A stretch of DNA of 64,000 nucleotides from Trichobilharzia szidati (GCA_944472155.2 OX235272.1:89472020-89536019); one strand, 5' to 3'; counted from the stretch's first letter, positions 11,756-22,482 are shown. Program-made: numbers and translations. Notes: a model not told the origin generated them from the sequence alone.

Positions 11756-12055
11756 AGATGGTTGGAGGCAATCGGCAGGAAGCCTAGCCTGAACTAGGTG
11801 TCGTGAAAGTTGGCACTCACCAGCCAGTAAGGTGTATCTGCGACCTTGAAGGAACTCATGTCCCTACTGAGATTCGAACTCACGTTACAAAGTGAGTACT
11901 GAAGTCAGCGACGTTATCACTGAGCTATTCAGGCTGACGACTAATCCCCTCTAGAACTATATGGGATACTTTCACTGGACACTAATCAGTAACTAGTGTA
12001 ATGTGTCTAGTCCTTTCTTTGGTGAAGACTGAATTCTACCAGCTAGGTTGTTATT
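11756..12055 (-). repeat. Family-E repeat, tandem-type arrangement
   Basis: The minus strand runs from a 3' segment (about 11975-12040) into linker, tRNA-like region (GCTCAGTGATAACG and GAGTTCGAATCTC) and hammerhead remnant (CTGGTGAGTGCC, TTTCACGACACC, AGTTCAGGC) and ends GATTGCCTCCAACC. So the 3' end of one unit is joined to the head of the next. GAAA has become GACA, so the ribozyme is dead. Confidence 0.75.
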
Positions 12056-12089
12056 TCCTTGCTTTCTGAATGGAAAATAGCTCTTCAGG

Positions 12090-12250
12090 CTTTGAAGTTC
12101 AGGTAGTGGTGTTGTTTTTGATTTTAAGAGCTGTGGTCGATAGCTTCATGTCCACCTTTTTATCTTTTCCGGGCTCGCTACTGGCTGCTAAACTATGCGA
12201 TGCTTAGGAGTGCCTCGACCGAGAAGGCGATACTAACCACCTGAGTAGTT
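12090..12250 (-). repeat. SINE family B, degenerate
   Basis: Shares the GTAGTGGTGTTGTTTTT, CTTTTCCGGGCTCGCTACTGG and downstream body order of minus-strand B copies; the promoter boxes are barely recognisable. Confidence 0.45.
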
Positions 12251-12310
12251 GGCGGACAATCCAACACTCAGTCACCAACACATATTAATTTCTGCTAATT
12301 TACTGTAGCG

Positions 12311-12560
12311 TGTGCGTTGGTGGCAGAGTGGTAGAATGCTCGCGAACCACGCATGTGGTTCGCGGTTCGATCCTCGGTCACAGACACACTCCTTTGTCTC
12401 GCAAAGCCAGTAATAAAACTGGTAAAGAGGGAAGGCTGGGCACGAGGCTAGCAACCTCATCTCGTAAAAATAAACACCACTGTTACCGAAACTTCATGCC
12501 TCTAGCTTGAAGCCATGTGTTTCACTGGGAACGTAAAGGAATAAAATCATAATAATAATA
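12311..12560 (+). repeat. SINE family B, near full length
   Basis: tRNA-like head GTGCGTTGGTGGCAGAGTGG, hairpin ACCACGCATGTGGT and B-box CGGTTCGATCCTCGG. The body includes AAGAGGGAAGGCTGGGCACG, AACCTCATCTCGTAAAAATA and CTCTAGCTTGAAGCC; the end is ACTGGGAACGTAAAGGAATA with an ATA-rich tail. This is one of the best B copies here. Confidence 0.85.
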
Positions 12561-13344
12561 TGCAGTATTGTTCTATCCAAAGCACACTCCAATAATCTGC
12601 CATACTTTTTATCAGCTTCTTCGAAAAATCCATATTTGAGGCTTGAAACCTATTTGAAAACAAGCGCGAATATGAATTCCGATTTAGAGATGTAATCGAA
12701 TAATTAAAACATTATGAAGTAGAGCCAATAAGATAGATTTTAATGGGAGAAAAGCAAGTTAGCCCAGTGATGTAAGCAGGCTGCCAGAGTGTTTTCATTT
12801 AGTCCCATCATCATCGTATCTGTTTAAAAGTGAAAATTTATTATTTCATTTTTTTGCGCTCTGAATGGGACATTGGGCATCAAGTTTTGGTAACATTTAT
12901 CTCTTTTAGGGGAGGCAGCTGCTAGTCTCATACCCAACCTTCCTCTTTATCGGAATTACTACTGAATTATCAATGTTCTAATAATGCTCCAGCCTTGGAC
13001 TGAACACCAGAGCTAATGAGATGTGGTTCGCCAGATAATCTACAACTGAACTACTGTCTTGAATCACTTTTAATACTTTCAAGAGCTAGTTGGTGGGGAT
13101 TTGATTTGTTTCAAGTTTGATCACGGATTGATGTCAGTTACAGAACCACTGAAAATGTAATGCCTTTCACCTGATTTCACCAACTTGCTTTGCACTTGCG
13201 TTGCAAGGTAATTGGTGCGTCCACACTGCTGCATAGTTTCTTTTGTTGTTATTTTTTCGATGAATTCAGTTAATTGTAATTTATTGTAACTGTTAGAGCA
13301 ATAAGTCATTCAAGTTTTATGTATGTATTTTCTAAAATTTATAG
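12561..13344. other. Intronic stretch with SINE-B and family-D scraps
   Basis: A degenerate minus B fragment lies at about 12845-12975 (CAACCTTCCTCTTTATCGG). A minus D tail lies at about 13080-13155 (GGGGATTTGATTTG, ATCACGGATTGATGTCAGTT). The rest is unassigned. Confidence 0.5.
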
Positions 13345-13440
13345 GCATTTAAAAAGCTTGAGGCTAAATATCAAGATAAACCTATTTTACCGGGTTTAAA
13401 CTTTACACCGGATCAGTTGTTTTTCATTGGATTTGCCCAA
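13345..13440 (+). CDS. M13 metallopeptidase exon (LPGL...LFFIGFAQ)
   Basis: This 32-codon, phase 0/0 exon lies between the acceptor TTTATAG and GTAAGT. It encodes AFKKLEAKYQDKP, LPGLNFTPDQ and LFFIGFAQ. The LPGL and Q-L-F-F-x-x-F-A-Q motifs are conserved M13 sequence following the ENxAD helix. The exon ends exactly after FAQ. It is separated from the previous exon by about 1.7 kb of repeats from families E, B and D, and a family-D copy begins about 30 bp downstream of the donor. Confidence 0.95.
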
Positions 13441-13467
13441 GTAAGTTGTCAAATATTTAATGAAATC

Positions 13468-13870
13468 AAGTGTTAGTTTGCAGGGATTTGATTGGTTGTG
13501 TGTTTGACAACTAGCAAACATCAGTTAGAGGACCAGTAGAATACCAGGGAGTATTGGACTGCTGTTTCGTCCTTGTTTGGGACTCATCATCAGTACGCAT
13601 TCATCAGAGTTCAACCTAGCTCGTAGACCATTCAGCCACTGTGACCCGATCCAATGGCCCACCAGTTCCAACTTCTGCCAATTGGGGATTTTAGCATGAC
13701 CATCAGCCAAAGTCTGTCTATCCTTACTCCTAACCTGGTGGACTCCCTTTGTCACAACTTCTCATCAGAACTTCAGGCAACAGCCACTAGCAGGCATCAG
13801 ATTAGTTTTCAAGCGTTAGTTTTTAGGGATTTAACTTGTTTTAAGTTTAATCACGGATTGATGCCCTCAG
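13468..13870 (-). repeat. Family-D repeat
   Basis: The minus strand has leader, tRNA-like region and hammerhead remnant: GCGTACTGATGATGAGTCCC, CAAGGACGAAACAGCAGTCC and ATACTCCC. Stem II (GTCC/GGAC) and GAAAC are intact, but the core reads ATGATGA (first C to A). A further D tail fragment abuts at 13800-13870. Confidence 0.75.
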
Positions 13871-14240
13871 TCAGTTTTAAATATAAGAATAGCTCCAGTC
13901 TACTTATTGATTTATGACTTCCATAATTCTTTACTCAATATAAAGTAATTAAAATAGACTTGAAATGGCCTACAACTGCTATTTTTACAACGAAAGGAGT
14001 GGGAAAACAGGTTCTTGACTGGAGGTTGGTTTATTTAAACATCTTTACCCAATTGATCATAAATGTTCCGTGACATGTTTTAACGGAGATGACCTTCTTC
14101 AGTTCCTGACCATTTTATAACTCATCTGTGGTATCGCTTTTGTTTGCCACTTATTTTCCTAATGGAAAATGTCCGAGTTTACATGAATAAACCTCCTTCA
14201 AGACAGAGCTTACTTACAAATCATACTAGTTAAGTTCTAG
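13871..14240. other. Unassigned intronic stretch
   Basis: No feature recognised. Confidence 0.35.
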
Positions 14241-15112
14241 ATATATTTATGATAGATTACTACGGTGGCACACTTTTGGGAGCAGGGAAACAGGAATACA
14301 CTGGGCATATAATGAAAACTCTAGAATATCTGGACTTCACGGACATTTCATGTCTAACGTCACATAAATTCGAAGATTCATTGACAAAAGCCAACAAACT
14401 GGCAAAAGAAGTAGGCAGCGAATACTGTATTTAAGTGAACATAGAGAAGATAGAGGTGATGAAGATACCCGACAACCAACCGACAACGACAACAAGGACC
14501 AATCACCGTAAACGGGAGAAATTTGAAGGAGGTCACTTCTTCCACCTATCTAGACAGCATCGTTTCAAATACAGTCTAAGGACACGGATAAGGATGTCAG
14601 AAGTAGTTGGGATCGGAAAGGCAAGACAGACATTATCACTCTGAAATTATTTCGGAAGTCTTCTACACTCAGTATTTGTATTTTCAATACCATTGTCAAT
14701 TCACTTCTATATGTGTCAGAAACTTGGCTGTCACGTAACAGAAAACATTTCCAAAGGCTCCATATTGAAGATCAAATGGCCAGAAGGGGTTAGCAACAAG
14801 AAACTCTGGAAGCGGACCAATCAAGAACCCATTGCTCAAAAAGTATGCTGAAGAAAATGAAGATGGACTAAATACACGCTAAGGAGACTACTGAATGACA
14901 TCGCGCTCCAGGTTATCGTTCCAGTGGAATCCAAAAGGAAAAAGACTAGGTGGACGTCCATATATGACGTGGAGTAGATCATGTGAGGAGATGGAAGCTT
15001 ATGGTCAATCTTGAAGCCTGCTAAACAGGAAAGGATAGAATAGAATGATATGGCGATGTGCTGTTGAAGCCCCATATTCCACTCAGAACTTAAGGGAACA
15101 ATAATAATACAG
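14240..15112 (+). mobile_element. RTE-clade fragment, RT FADD region to 3' end
   Basis: The plus strand encodes LEYLDFTDISCLTSHKFED (FADD changed to FTDI), LTKANKLAKEVGSEYC and NIEKIEVMKIPDN. After breaks the C-terminal region follows, ending ACTCAGAACTTAAGGGAACA plus an ATAATAAT tail. The loss of Asp-Asp at the RT active site and frameshifts show decay. Confidence 0.85.
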
Positions 15113-15377
15113 TTCACTTCCTTGTGTGAATTTAGTCATATATTTACACTGAACACTGACGATGACATGTACGTCCTGGAGTTCTGATGAGAAGCTTTGA
15201 GTGACTGGGCATACTAAGTGGGATACATGGACAAATGACATTGGATGGCTGTGGATTTATGTCACTTATTGTTAACAAATGTTTACAGATCGCTGAACAC
15301 CACTGGACAGCCAGTTGTTTCGTCTTATTTTCGGAAATCTTTACAAATCCGATAATATGAATATTAATCACAAACTT

Positions 15378-15665
15378 ACTGATGGTTACCGGATGGATTT
15401 CTTGAGGCTGCAGTGGGGGAAGTCGTGACCAGTATGGGCCACCCTGCCAAAGTAAAGGGGATTCTCATTAAGGGCACTGGTGAAGACAGAGATTTACCAT
15501 GAGTTGACAAAGTTAGAAATCAGGAGTCACTGAATTCCACGCAGCTCCACTGGCTGGACAGTAAACCAGCCTGGTCCCAAACTAGGACGAAACAGCCGGC
15601 TATCAAGTGCTCCTTGATCTCCAATGATCTCTCTAACTGATGTTGTTTCATAATGAAACTCTGAT
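15378..15665 (+). repeat. Family-D repeat, tRNA-like head deleted
   Basis: The leader (GTGGGGGAAGTCGTGACCAG, AGTTGACAAAGTTAG) runs directly into GGTCCCAAACTAGGACGAAA and CAGCCGGCTATC. Stem II is perfect and GAAA intact, but the 5' half of the core is deleted. The repeat ends about 80 bp before the M13 exon at 15745. Confidence 0.7.
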
Positions 15666-15744
15666 AACTGAAATTTTTATTAGTTCCATTATTTCATACC
15701 CAGTTGTTATCTTTTTGCCTTCTGCCATTATCTTTAAACCATAG

Positions 15745-15821
15745 TTGTGGTGCATTAAAAGTCTACCTCAGTCAATTCTCAATACAGTGCTTTTCGATTC
15801 ACATACAGTGGAACAATACAG
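15745..15821 (+). CDS. M13 metallopeptidase exon with catalytic His/Arg (WC...H.....R)
   Basis: This short exon was found by reading phases. The acceptor CCATAG is followed by LWCIKSLPQSILN and FDSHTVEQY, ending in two bases of an Arg codon before GTAAGT. In neprilysin the matching stretch starts V-W-C and contains D-V-H-S-P-G-N-F-R, whose His stabilises the transition state and whose Arg contacts substrate. Here His and Arg keep the same spacing of six residues, but the usual S-P after His is T-V. It leaves phase 2, and the next exon supplies the last base (AG + A). A weak polypyrimidine tract precedes the acceptor. Confidence 0.85.
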
Positions 15822-16018
15822 GTAAGTTCGTGTGTATGTTCGTTATGTAAGTTTTTCCTTGATAAAGTACCATCGTGGTATCTATTTTGAATCACTATTA
15901 ATTACAAGAATAATTAGAACAAACATAGCCATTTTCAGTAAATCCATCGGAACCTTACAGTTATGAATCCACATCTGTACTGACCAGGAATAATAGCCGA
16001 TAATAATTATTATAATAT

Positions 16019-16430
16019 TATTATTCCCTTGGGTTCCGAGTGGAACATAGGACTTCAACAACACATCTCCACTTTGTTCTATTTTCTGCCATCCTCTTCA
16101 GCTGGCTCCACGATTGACCATAATCTCTCATCTCCTCCTCCAACTCACACGATCTCCTCCTCACACTGACAACCCACTCGTCGCTCCCCATTCGGATTTC
16201 ACTCGAACGATGGCGCGCATTGCGCGCGACGTCATTCGATGGTCTCCTCAATGTGTGCCCAATCCATCTCCATTTTCTCCTACATATTTGTTGGGTGATC
16301 GGCTCTTGGTTGGTTTATTCCCACAGTTTCTTGTTACTAATTCTTTCTGGTAATTTGATCTTGAATATGGAGCGAAGGTAGTTGTTGATAGAAGTCTGCC
16401 ACCTGTTGTAAATCCAGCCGATAATACTTA
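16019..16430 (-). mobile_element. RTE-clade 3'-end fragment
   Basis: The minus strand encodes RRPSNDVARNARHRSSEIRM, GSDEWVVSVRRRSCELEEEM, RDYGQSWSQLKRMAENRTKW and CSTRNPRE. The ATAATAAT tail is at the low-coordinate end. The C-terminal reading frame is open here, so this is a younger copy than most, truncated at its 5' side. Confidence 0.85.
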
Positions 16431-17075
16431 CAAAATTGTTCCCAGATAATTTAGATACCTAGACTAACAATAGAGTTAGCATATCCTCTGAAGACATTGA
16501 CTACTAGAAACTTTAGACCTCGATCCAGTTTTTCTTCCATCTTTGACTCCTTGTTTCCCAGACACACATTTGTTCTATGACTTTTCTAACTTACTTTCCA
16601 AATTTACGTTATACAGCGAAGAGACTCATTTCAACGAATTTATTGTCAGACTGTACAATCGTATATGTGCGTATATGGTTTTTAAGAAAGTATATACCTT
16701 TAGGAAATTTTAACAAAGACGTGAATGCTTAAAATCATAAAAATAAATAATGTGGAATGCGATTATAATCATAGTTCAGTATCAGGTGATAAAGTAAGTA
16801 ACGTCACATATAAAATAGTTCATAGAATGTATAGATTTTCGAAGGGATGTAAAATCAGTACTGTTAGTAAGCGATTAAAACATTACATAACATTATGAGA
16901 TAGAATGTTCATTCATGAATAATCCCCATTCAGTCATTAATGAAAACAAAATACGTAGTTCAGCGAAGAGTCTCTTTTTGGCGTCGAATTCATTTTCTTA
17001 GCTGTACAATCGCGAATATATATGAGTTATTTTGTATGCATGTGTACGTTAAGTTTGTCAAACAAAAATCTGATG
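16431..17075. other. Intronic stretch with a spaced direct repeat
   Basis: Two similar segments of about 55-60 bp occur at 16613-16670 and 16958-17015 (both start CAGCGAAGAG and end CTGTACAATCG). Nothing else recognised. Confidence 0.45.
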
Positions 17076-17430
17076 CCCGTTAGTGACTAACTACAGGACG
17101 GAGTTTCCTGGAGTTCTAGTGAGAAGTCGTGGTCAGTGAGGTCCATCCAGTCGAGTGTGAGGATGGATGTCCCGCCGATGACATTTGTTGGGGTCGCGCT
17201 AAATCACGAATTGGTAGAAGTTAGAATTCATGGGCAGGCCATTGAATCGGGTCTCAGTGGCTGAATGGTATACGAGCTTGCCTTTTAACCGGAATGTCCT
17301 GGGTTCGAACCCTGGTGGTGGGTGCGTACTTCCGATGATTCCCAAACTAGGATGAAACAGTAGCTGTCCAGTACTCCCTGGTTTTCAATGGTTCTCTAAC
17401 TGATATCAATCCGTGATCAACTCGTTAAAA
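17075..17430 (+). repeat. Family-D repeat, near full length
   Basis: Order on the plus strand: leader ACTAACTACAGGACGGAGTT, GATGACATTTGTTGG, tRNA-like head with A-box (TGGCTGAATGGTATACGAGC) and B-box GGGTTCGAACCCTGG. The hammerhead segment is GGTGCGTACTTCCGATGATT, CCCAAACTAGGATGAAAC and AGCTGTCCAGTACTCCC. The cleavage triplet GTC and stem I (GTACT / AGTAC) remain; the core is CCGATGA (T to C). Confidence 0.85.
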
Positions 17431-17794
17431 AACAAAACTAATCCTTACAAACCAACTGTAGAAAAATACAATTGGTTATGGTTACTTTGGTTATTTTGAC
17501 CAAACAGGTGAAAATTAGTAAGTTTTGAGCGGAGTTACGTAATAAAAAATGGTCAAAAAAATTAGGTGTTACTGAAACTAGTGTAGTAACAAAGGTGATG
17601 AGTTGTCATAAACTGTTGTTTAAAAGAACTTACGTAATAATATGAATAGTTTGATGATTGAGTTGTACTCAGGATACACACATAGGAACAAAGTAGAGAA
17701 TACGAAATTACGTAAGAGTCCTAAATGAATACAAGAATTATAAGCAGTTAAAGAAACAGGCAAAGAAACAAAATTAAGTCATCAAAAATCTACA
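17431..17794. other. Unassigned intronic stretch
   Basis: Nothing recognised. Confidence 0.35.
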
Positions 17795-18520
17795 AAGCTG
17801 CTACCATGATAATAGAAGTGGTTGAGTAATTCTCTTTTGTATGTACAGCTCCAGTTTTTCAATGTGAATAGCCAGAGTTTCAGTGATACAAAGAAGACGA
17901 AACTCTATTGCCTTTGGTAAGTCATACCTGACTCTGTAGATTACTTTGAAGCAGGAGGCGTTTGTTGAGATGGAATGATCAGTGTTAACCAGGTGTTCAA
18001 TTATCGCACTCCTTATAGCACCACTATTGCCTTTTAACATTGCAAAAACATATTAATTTGAAATAATAAGTGGGACAAGTGAAACACTACAGGAAACTCT
18101 TCAAAGAGAGAGTAATAATAGTAATAATGACAGTCGTAGTAATAAGGGGAAGGTGAATAGATTAAATAAATAAACAAAATCGAAAATGAATAAATGTTTA
18201 TCTCTCTACGATCAAGCTAGAAACAGGGAATGTAAGTACTTTTTTAGCACACAAAGGTCTAACTTGAATTTTATGAATGAGCAAGGCCTACTTTGTAGTT
18301 AGAAGTTTAGGACGAAGGAAATGTAAAAATTCTCTGAGAATTCGATAGAAGATCTTAGAATCACGGTTGGGGTTAGCTGATTGACAGAAGTCGATCAAGT
18401 GTTTTAGAATAGAGCTTCTCACATCTTTCCTTTCACCCCTAGTACAACCATTCTGGAGCGTGCTCTCGTATCCTTGTGGAAGGCATACCCTAGTTACAGC
18501 CGATGTACCTTGCTTCATAA
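17795..18520 (-). mobile_element. Two Penelope-like endonuclease C-terminal fragments
   Basis: The minus strand 18500-18285 reads QNGCTRGERKDVRSSILKHL and FYRILREFLHFLRPKLLTTK. 18050-17801 reads SAIIEHLVNTDHSISTNASC and FKVIYRVRYDLPKAIEFRLL. Both correspond to the region after the GIY-YIG core (S-I-x-x-H-L-x-x-x-x-H), so they are two separate PLE families side by side, and both are incomplete. Confidence 0.7.
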
Positions 18521-18811
18521 GAGCAGGAAAACTTATATTTTACAGAGGCGGAGAGCAACTTACGGCTATTGAGGGTCAACTGGAGTTAAATTACACCCTT
18601 TCAAACTTCCCATCACGTTACATAATGTTTCAGTTACCTACTAATGCTATTAATTCCACATCCCATTCCAAGATCTGTATATTCTAGGATCTATTGTCCA
18701 TCTGACATTATTTGCTTTATCACATATTACTGAACTACAATTATAATCACAGATATTTCAACCACACTTCACACTACTGTTATTATTTTAAGTATTCATA
18801 CTTTTGAACGC
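18521..18811. other. Short intronic stretch
   Basis: Open plus-strand sequence here is antisense to the PLE piece; nothing host-like. Confidence 0.35.
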
Positions 18812-19045
18812 ATTTGGTGAATGTTGATTAGCAGTGGGATCCAGGATGCGTATTTCGTCCAATTTGGGACTCGTCAGCCACTGGATGTACCTGCATTCCC
18901 TATTAAGTGATAGGGTTCCCACAGAGGTTCAAAGTCACCCCCCACCAACTGACTTCAAGTTACACGACCAGAAATCGTCGAGGCATCTGCACAAGGGGCA
19001 GACATGTCAACTTGAAACCAAGCACTTCGGTCCCCTCAATCGACG
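18812..19045 (-). repeat. Family-C (SMalpha-like) repeat
   Basis: The minus strand has tail and head parts around the ribozyme at 18831-18891. Its 3' end motif ATCAACATTCACC pairs with the layout of the 22.0 kb copies. The tRNA-like part toward 18960-19040 is degenerate. Confidence 0.75.
18831..18891 (-). ncRNA. Hammerhead ribozyme, SMalpha type
   Basis: Minus-strand order: ACATCCAG (stem I 5' arm), three extra bases TGG, core CTGACGA, stem II GTCC / GGAC closing loop CAAATT, GAAA, then TACGCATC and CTGGAT (stem I 3' arm, complement of ATCCAG). All invariant core bases fit CUGANGA/GAAA. The cleavage triplet is ATC, not GTC, and the TGG insertion separates stem I from the core. Activity is uncertain. 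It is the best-preserved SMalpha-type ribozyme in the window. Confidence 0.8.
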
Positions 19046-19474
19046 GGGAAATCTAAACTGAATTATATAATTCCTACCTTTCTTTAAAATTAACTTAATT
19101 GTATGCCTGTCATAATTTCACTTTTACTATTCACTCCCACCCTCTTGAGCTTTCCATCGTATTATGTGTAAATTCATTTTGTGTTTTGATTTTATTTTCT
19201 CTCTGTTGTCATTACTTGTGTCTGTGCCAAATCTGAACTCTACTCCCCCCATCCTGTCTGATTGTACTATAAATAGTTAGCCTTTTTAGCTGTGAATAAT
19301 TTGTCTACTGACATCATTTCGGAATTTTAGGGCTTATACTTTTTATCGGTAACTCGACATCAACGCGATAAAATTATGTCTAAATTTTTTGTAACTCTTA
19401 GTTTGATATTGCTTATGTTGTAAACGGTTGACAAGAATCCGCGAAATAAAGCCAGTTCGCATTATCCTGCAAAT
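19046..19474. other. Unassigned intronic stretch
   Basis: No recognised element up to the 14-bp repeat that starts the E composite. Confidence 0.35.
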
Positions 19475-19659
19475 ATGCTAGTTCTTTCTTTGGACACTGG
19501 TAACTAGTGTGACGTATCTAGTCCTTTATTTGGTGCAGACTGAATTGTATCAGTCAGGTTTTCAATGTGGCCACCATTCTAGGTGGTTTGACATCACAGT
19601 GTACTCTGAATTGTTGTTATTACATGGTTGGAGGCAGTCGGAAGGGAGCCTCGGATCTA

Positions 19660-19720
19660 CGTTTCGTACCTGCTGACGAGTGCCAACTAGCACGAAACTT
19701 AGGTCAGGCTGGGTTTCCTA
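19660..19720 (+). ncRNA. Hammerhead ribozyme, family E (first)
   Basis: CTGACGA starts at 19673. Stem II is GTGC / GCAC around CAACTA, followed by GAAA, then CTTAGGTC. This fits the core CUGANGA, GAAA and triplet GTC. Stem III is near-palindromic (ACTTAGGT; other copies ACCTAGGT). Stem I is less clear: CCT upstream can pair with AGG after the cleavage site, leaving unpaired bases. The stem II sequence differs from SMalpha (GTCC/GGAC) with compensating changes on both sides. Confidence 0.75.
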
Positions 19721-20009
19721 CCAATTGCCTCCAACCATCTAACATCAACAATTCAAAGTGCACTATGATGGGGAGCCACCTAGTGGAATGGTGGCCACAT
19801 TGAAAACCTGAGTGACAGAATTCAGTCTGCACCAAACAAAGGATTAGACACATCACACCAGTTATTAGTGTTCAATCCAAGTATCCAGTACAGTCCTACA
19901 GGAGGTCAATCACGAGCCGGAATAGCTCAGTGGTAATGTCTCTGATTGCAGCACTGGGTCATGTGGGTTCGAATTTCAGAAGGGAGATGAGTTCTTTCGA
20001 GGTTGCAGC

Positions 20010-20075
20010 TACGGTTACTGACTGATGAGTGCCAACCAGCGCGAAACCTATGTGGAAGGCTTCCTGCCTATTGCT
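20010..20075 (+). ncRNA. Hammerhead ribozyme, family E (second)
   Basis: Core CTGATGA at 20022. Stem II is GTGC / GCGC around CAACCA, with one G-T wobble. GAAA is followed by CCTATGTG, so the cleavage triplet GTC is changed and stem III no longer palindromic. Same position in its unit as the ribozyme at 19673. Probably inactive. Confidence 0.7.
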
Positions 20076-20360
20076 TCCAACCATCTAACATGCTAGTTCT
20101 TTCCTTGTTCTAACTATGTTTATTGCAATAAGTTATTCCCTGAGGTTAACTCAATACTTTTACATTAGCTGTTTTATCTACACAATCCTTTTCTTTTCAG
20201 CATAATAAATTCTTCACCACTTGATAATAGTGCACTACTAGTTCCATTGTGTTAATACCATGTCATTATTATTATTATTACCATCTAATGACTATCATTA
20301 TTTGTCCTCACACCTCGAACTTGCATCTAGTGTATGCCGTTTGTTTGTTTTGTTTTACTG

Positions 20361-20600
20361 TTTTTTTTATTGCTTCACGTTCCCAGTAGAACATAGGGCT
20401 TCAAGCTAGAGGCTTGAAGTTTCTGTAGCAATGTTTTATTTTTACAGGATGGGGTTGCTAGACTTATGCCAAACCTTTCCTCTTTTACCAGCTTTTATTT
20501 CTGGCTTAGCGAGGTAAAGGAATGCGTCTGTGGCCGGAGATCCAACCACGGACAATGTGCCTGGTCGGCGAGCGTCCTAACCGCTGTGCCACCGATGCAC
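20361..20600 (-). repeat. SINE family B
   Basis: Minus strand: head CAGTGCATCGGTGGCACAGC, B-box region GGTTGGATCTCC, body GCTTCAAGCTAGAGG, terminus ATGTTCTACTGGGAACGTG and a short A tail. Diverged but full length. Confidence 0.8.
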
Positions 20601-21058
20601 TGTAGTACTCATATTTCTTCTCGAAACCACTGACTACTGTTCACCCTTTGAAACGTATGATTTTTTTTCATCGTAAATTCACAAAAAATGGCATTCATTT
20701 ACTTAGGCTCATTTCATCTCATGTTCTTGCCGACCATACGTTTTATATGGATTTAAATATTAACAAGTGGTGACTATTATTCCTCTTTGTAACCGTACTA
20801 CGATAGTTTTTCCTGATTATTGTTCATACTGGAATCTTTATTGTTAGAATAATGACTACTGTCATTATGCTAATAATTTACACAAGTAATTGGCTTCTTA
20901 GTTGTTTTCTTTATGCCTGTGAACTTATAATAGAAGGGTCTGGGAAAGGAGATGATGGAAACAGTTGTTGACTAAAATTATTCTTGTTCTGAATTACACA
21001 CAGGGATATTCAAATGACTAATCATTAGTTTCAACTTCATAAATATTGTCTCTGGAAA
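20601..21058. other. Unassigned intronic stretch
   Basis: Nothing recognised. Confidence 0.35.
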
Positions 21059-21059
21059 T

Positions 21060-21700
21060 TTGTACAACTGACCATCAACTGTCATCTCGTACTACTCAAA
21101 CTGGAGTGCTCAAGTGCAGTTTTCCGTTTCTCATTCGGGTTCCACTCGAACAACGGCCTGACACGAAGTATCACTCAAAGAATTTCTCTGAGTGTTTCCA
21201 GTACATCCCTATTCCTCCCTTGCGTATTTTTGGGTGATAGGTTCTTTGTTGGTTCTTTGACTGCCAGAGTTCCTTGTTACTAATCCTTCCTGGGCATTTC
21301 ATCTTCAGTATGGAGCCAGAGAAGCTAGCTGTTGAGAAAAGTCTGAAGCCTGTTGGAAATGCTTTTCGTGACACACCAAGTCTATGAACTATTTAGAAGA
21401 ACTGACTAACTTGACACTGGTGTTACAAATCCGAGTCCTGTTCTTTATAATGAGTACAGTAGGTTTTCACAATGATTTCAAATTAATGTAAGCCCATTTG
21501 CCTTTCCAATTCTGACTGGTTTTGACATTCTCATCCATGCTGTCGCCTGTAGTTGAAACAATGCTGCCTAGATAAGTGAAAGGAGTGACTTCTTTCAACA
21601 TTCGTCTTATCAGTAATTCTATTTGACGTAAATTAAGTATGACCAACCGAGAATGAGACGGCAATTCCTAAACTCTGATTCAAGTAGTCTAAGTTTCTTG
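21060..21700 (-). mobile_element. RTE-clade fragment
   Basis: Minus strand: MLKEVTPFTYLGSIVSTTGD and SMDENVKTSQNWKGK, i.e. the T-Y-L-G-S motif and following segment of the RT C-terminal region. It continues down to ISNKELWQSKNQQ and EWNP-like sequence. The 3' terminal part is missing. Confidence 0.8.
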
Positions 21701-22024
21701 TAATGTTTGAAATCAGATGTTCAAGCACTCTGAATAATGTGCAACAAGGTGAATCATAGTGTTGAAGATATTTTCATATTTTTAAAGTCTTGTTTGATTA
21801 TTCTAACTTTCCTTATTCAATGGTGTTATTGATTTGTGGTAGTAGTCGTCTTTGTTCTCTGATATTAGGTTGAAAGTTGTTGTTTCTGGTAGCTTATTGT
21901 AATTATTGTATCTTATGCATTTACTGTTTTCTCCTGCTTCGTCTGAGATTTAACTTCCTGAACGGTGACAAGATTCCTCGGTTATCTATGCTGGTTTATT
22001 GATACTTTCGAGCTAGGAAGTTAT
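21701..22024. other. Unassigned intronic stretch
   Basis: Nothing recognised. Confidence 0.35.
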
Positions 22025-22440
22025 TACTATAAGTAATTTGGTGAATGGTGATTCGCAATAGAATCCATGATGAGCACTTCATCCCTCTTGCGAGTCATCG
22101 GTTGGATGTACCTGTATTCTACATTGATTGATGGTGTTCTCACCGGGACTCGAACTCCGTACCTATCATTTCATACGCCAAAGCGTCATCCAAGTGGTCT
22201 AGTAGATAACCCTTAGGTTTCCGTAACGTGGGGTACTAAGTTCGAGTGTTAGTGCAAACACCATCTCTCACCGGGGATCGCAAGTACATCCAGCAGTTGT
22301 CAAGTCCCACATAGGGCGAAATAAGCATCCTTGATTCCACTGACAGTCACCACCCACCAAATAAACTGGTACATGCTAATTTCCAAACATCGTCGAGGTG
22401 TCTATACATGTCGATAGAGAGCGAACATAAAGGTCTAATC
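22025..22440. repeat. Family-C repeats, head-to-head pair
   Basis: The minus copy (22025-22228) has ACATCCAACCGATGACTCGC and GATGAAGTGCTCATC then ATGGATTC: stem I pairs, but core and stem II are altered. The plus copy (22232-22400) has ACATCCAG, CAGTTGTCAAGTCCC, AGGGCGAAATAAGCATCC and TTGATTCCACTG. The two 5' regions face each other near 22230; the outer ends TTTGGTGAATGGTG and CACCACCCACCAAA are inverted repeats. Confidence 0.75.
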
Positions 22441-22482
22441 AATCAAAACTAAAGTCAAAATTGAATTAGAAACAAGTAGTCA

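Larger units (their letters stand above)
19475..20103 (+). repeat. Family-E composite: palindrome plus tandem unit, with 14-bp target duplication
   Basis: ATGCTAGTTCTTTC occurs at 19475-19488 and 20090-20103, flanking the whole structure. Inside, 19489-19668 is a minus partial unit. It is joined head-to-head in the ribozyme to a plus partial unit (19669-19870). A linker (AAGTATCCAGTACAGTCC), tRNA-like head (AATAGCTCAGTGGTAATG, GGGTTCGAATTTC) and second ribozyme follow to about 20089. Ribozyme-to-ribozyme spacing is 349 bases. The flanking duplication suggests one insertion event by target-primed reverse transcription. Confidence 0.85.

Noticed and set aside
19475..20103. CRISPR-like or phage attachment structure
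   Set aside because: No regular short repeats with unique spacers; eukaryotic context; the palindrome is explained by two E units.
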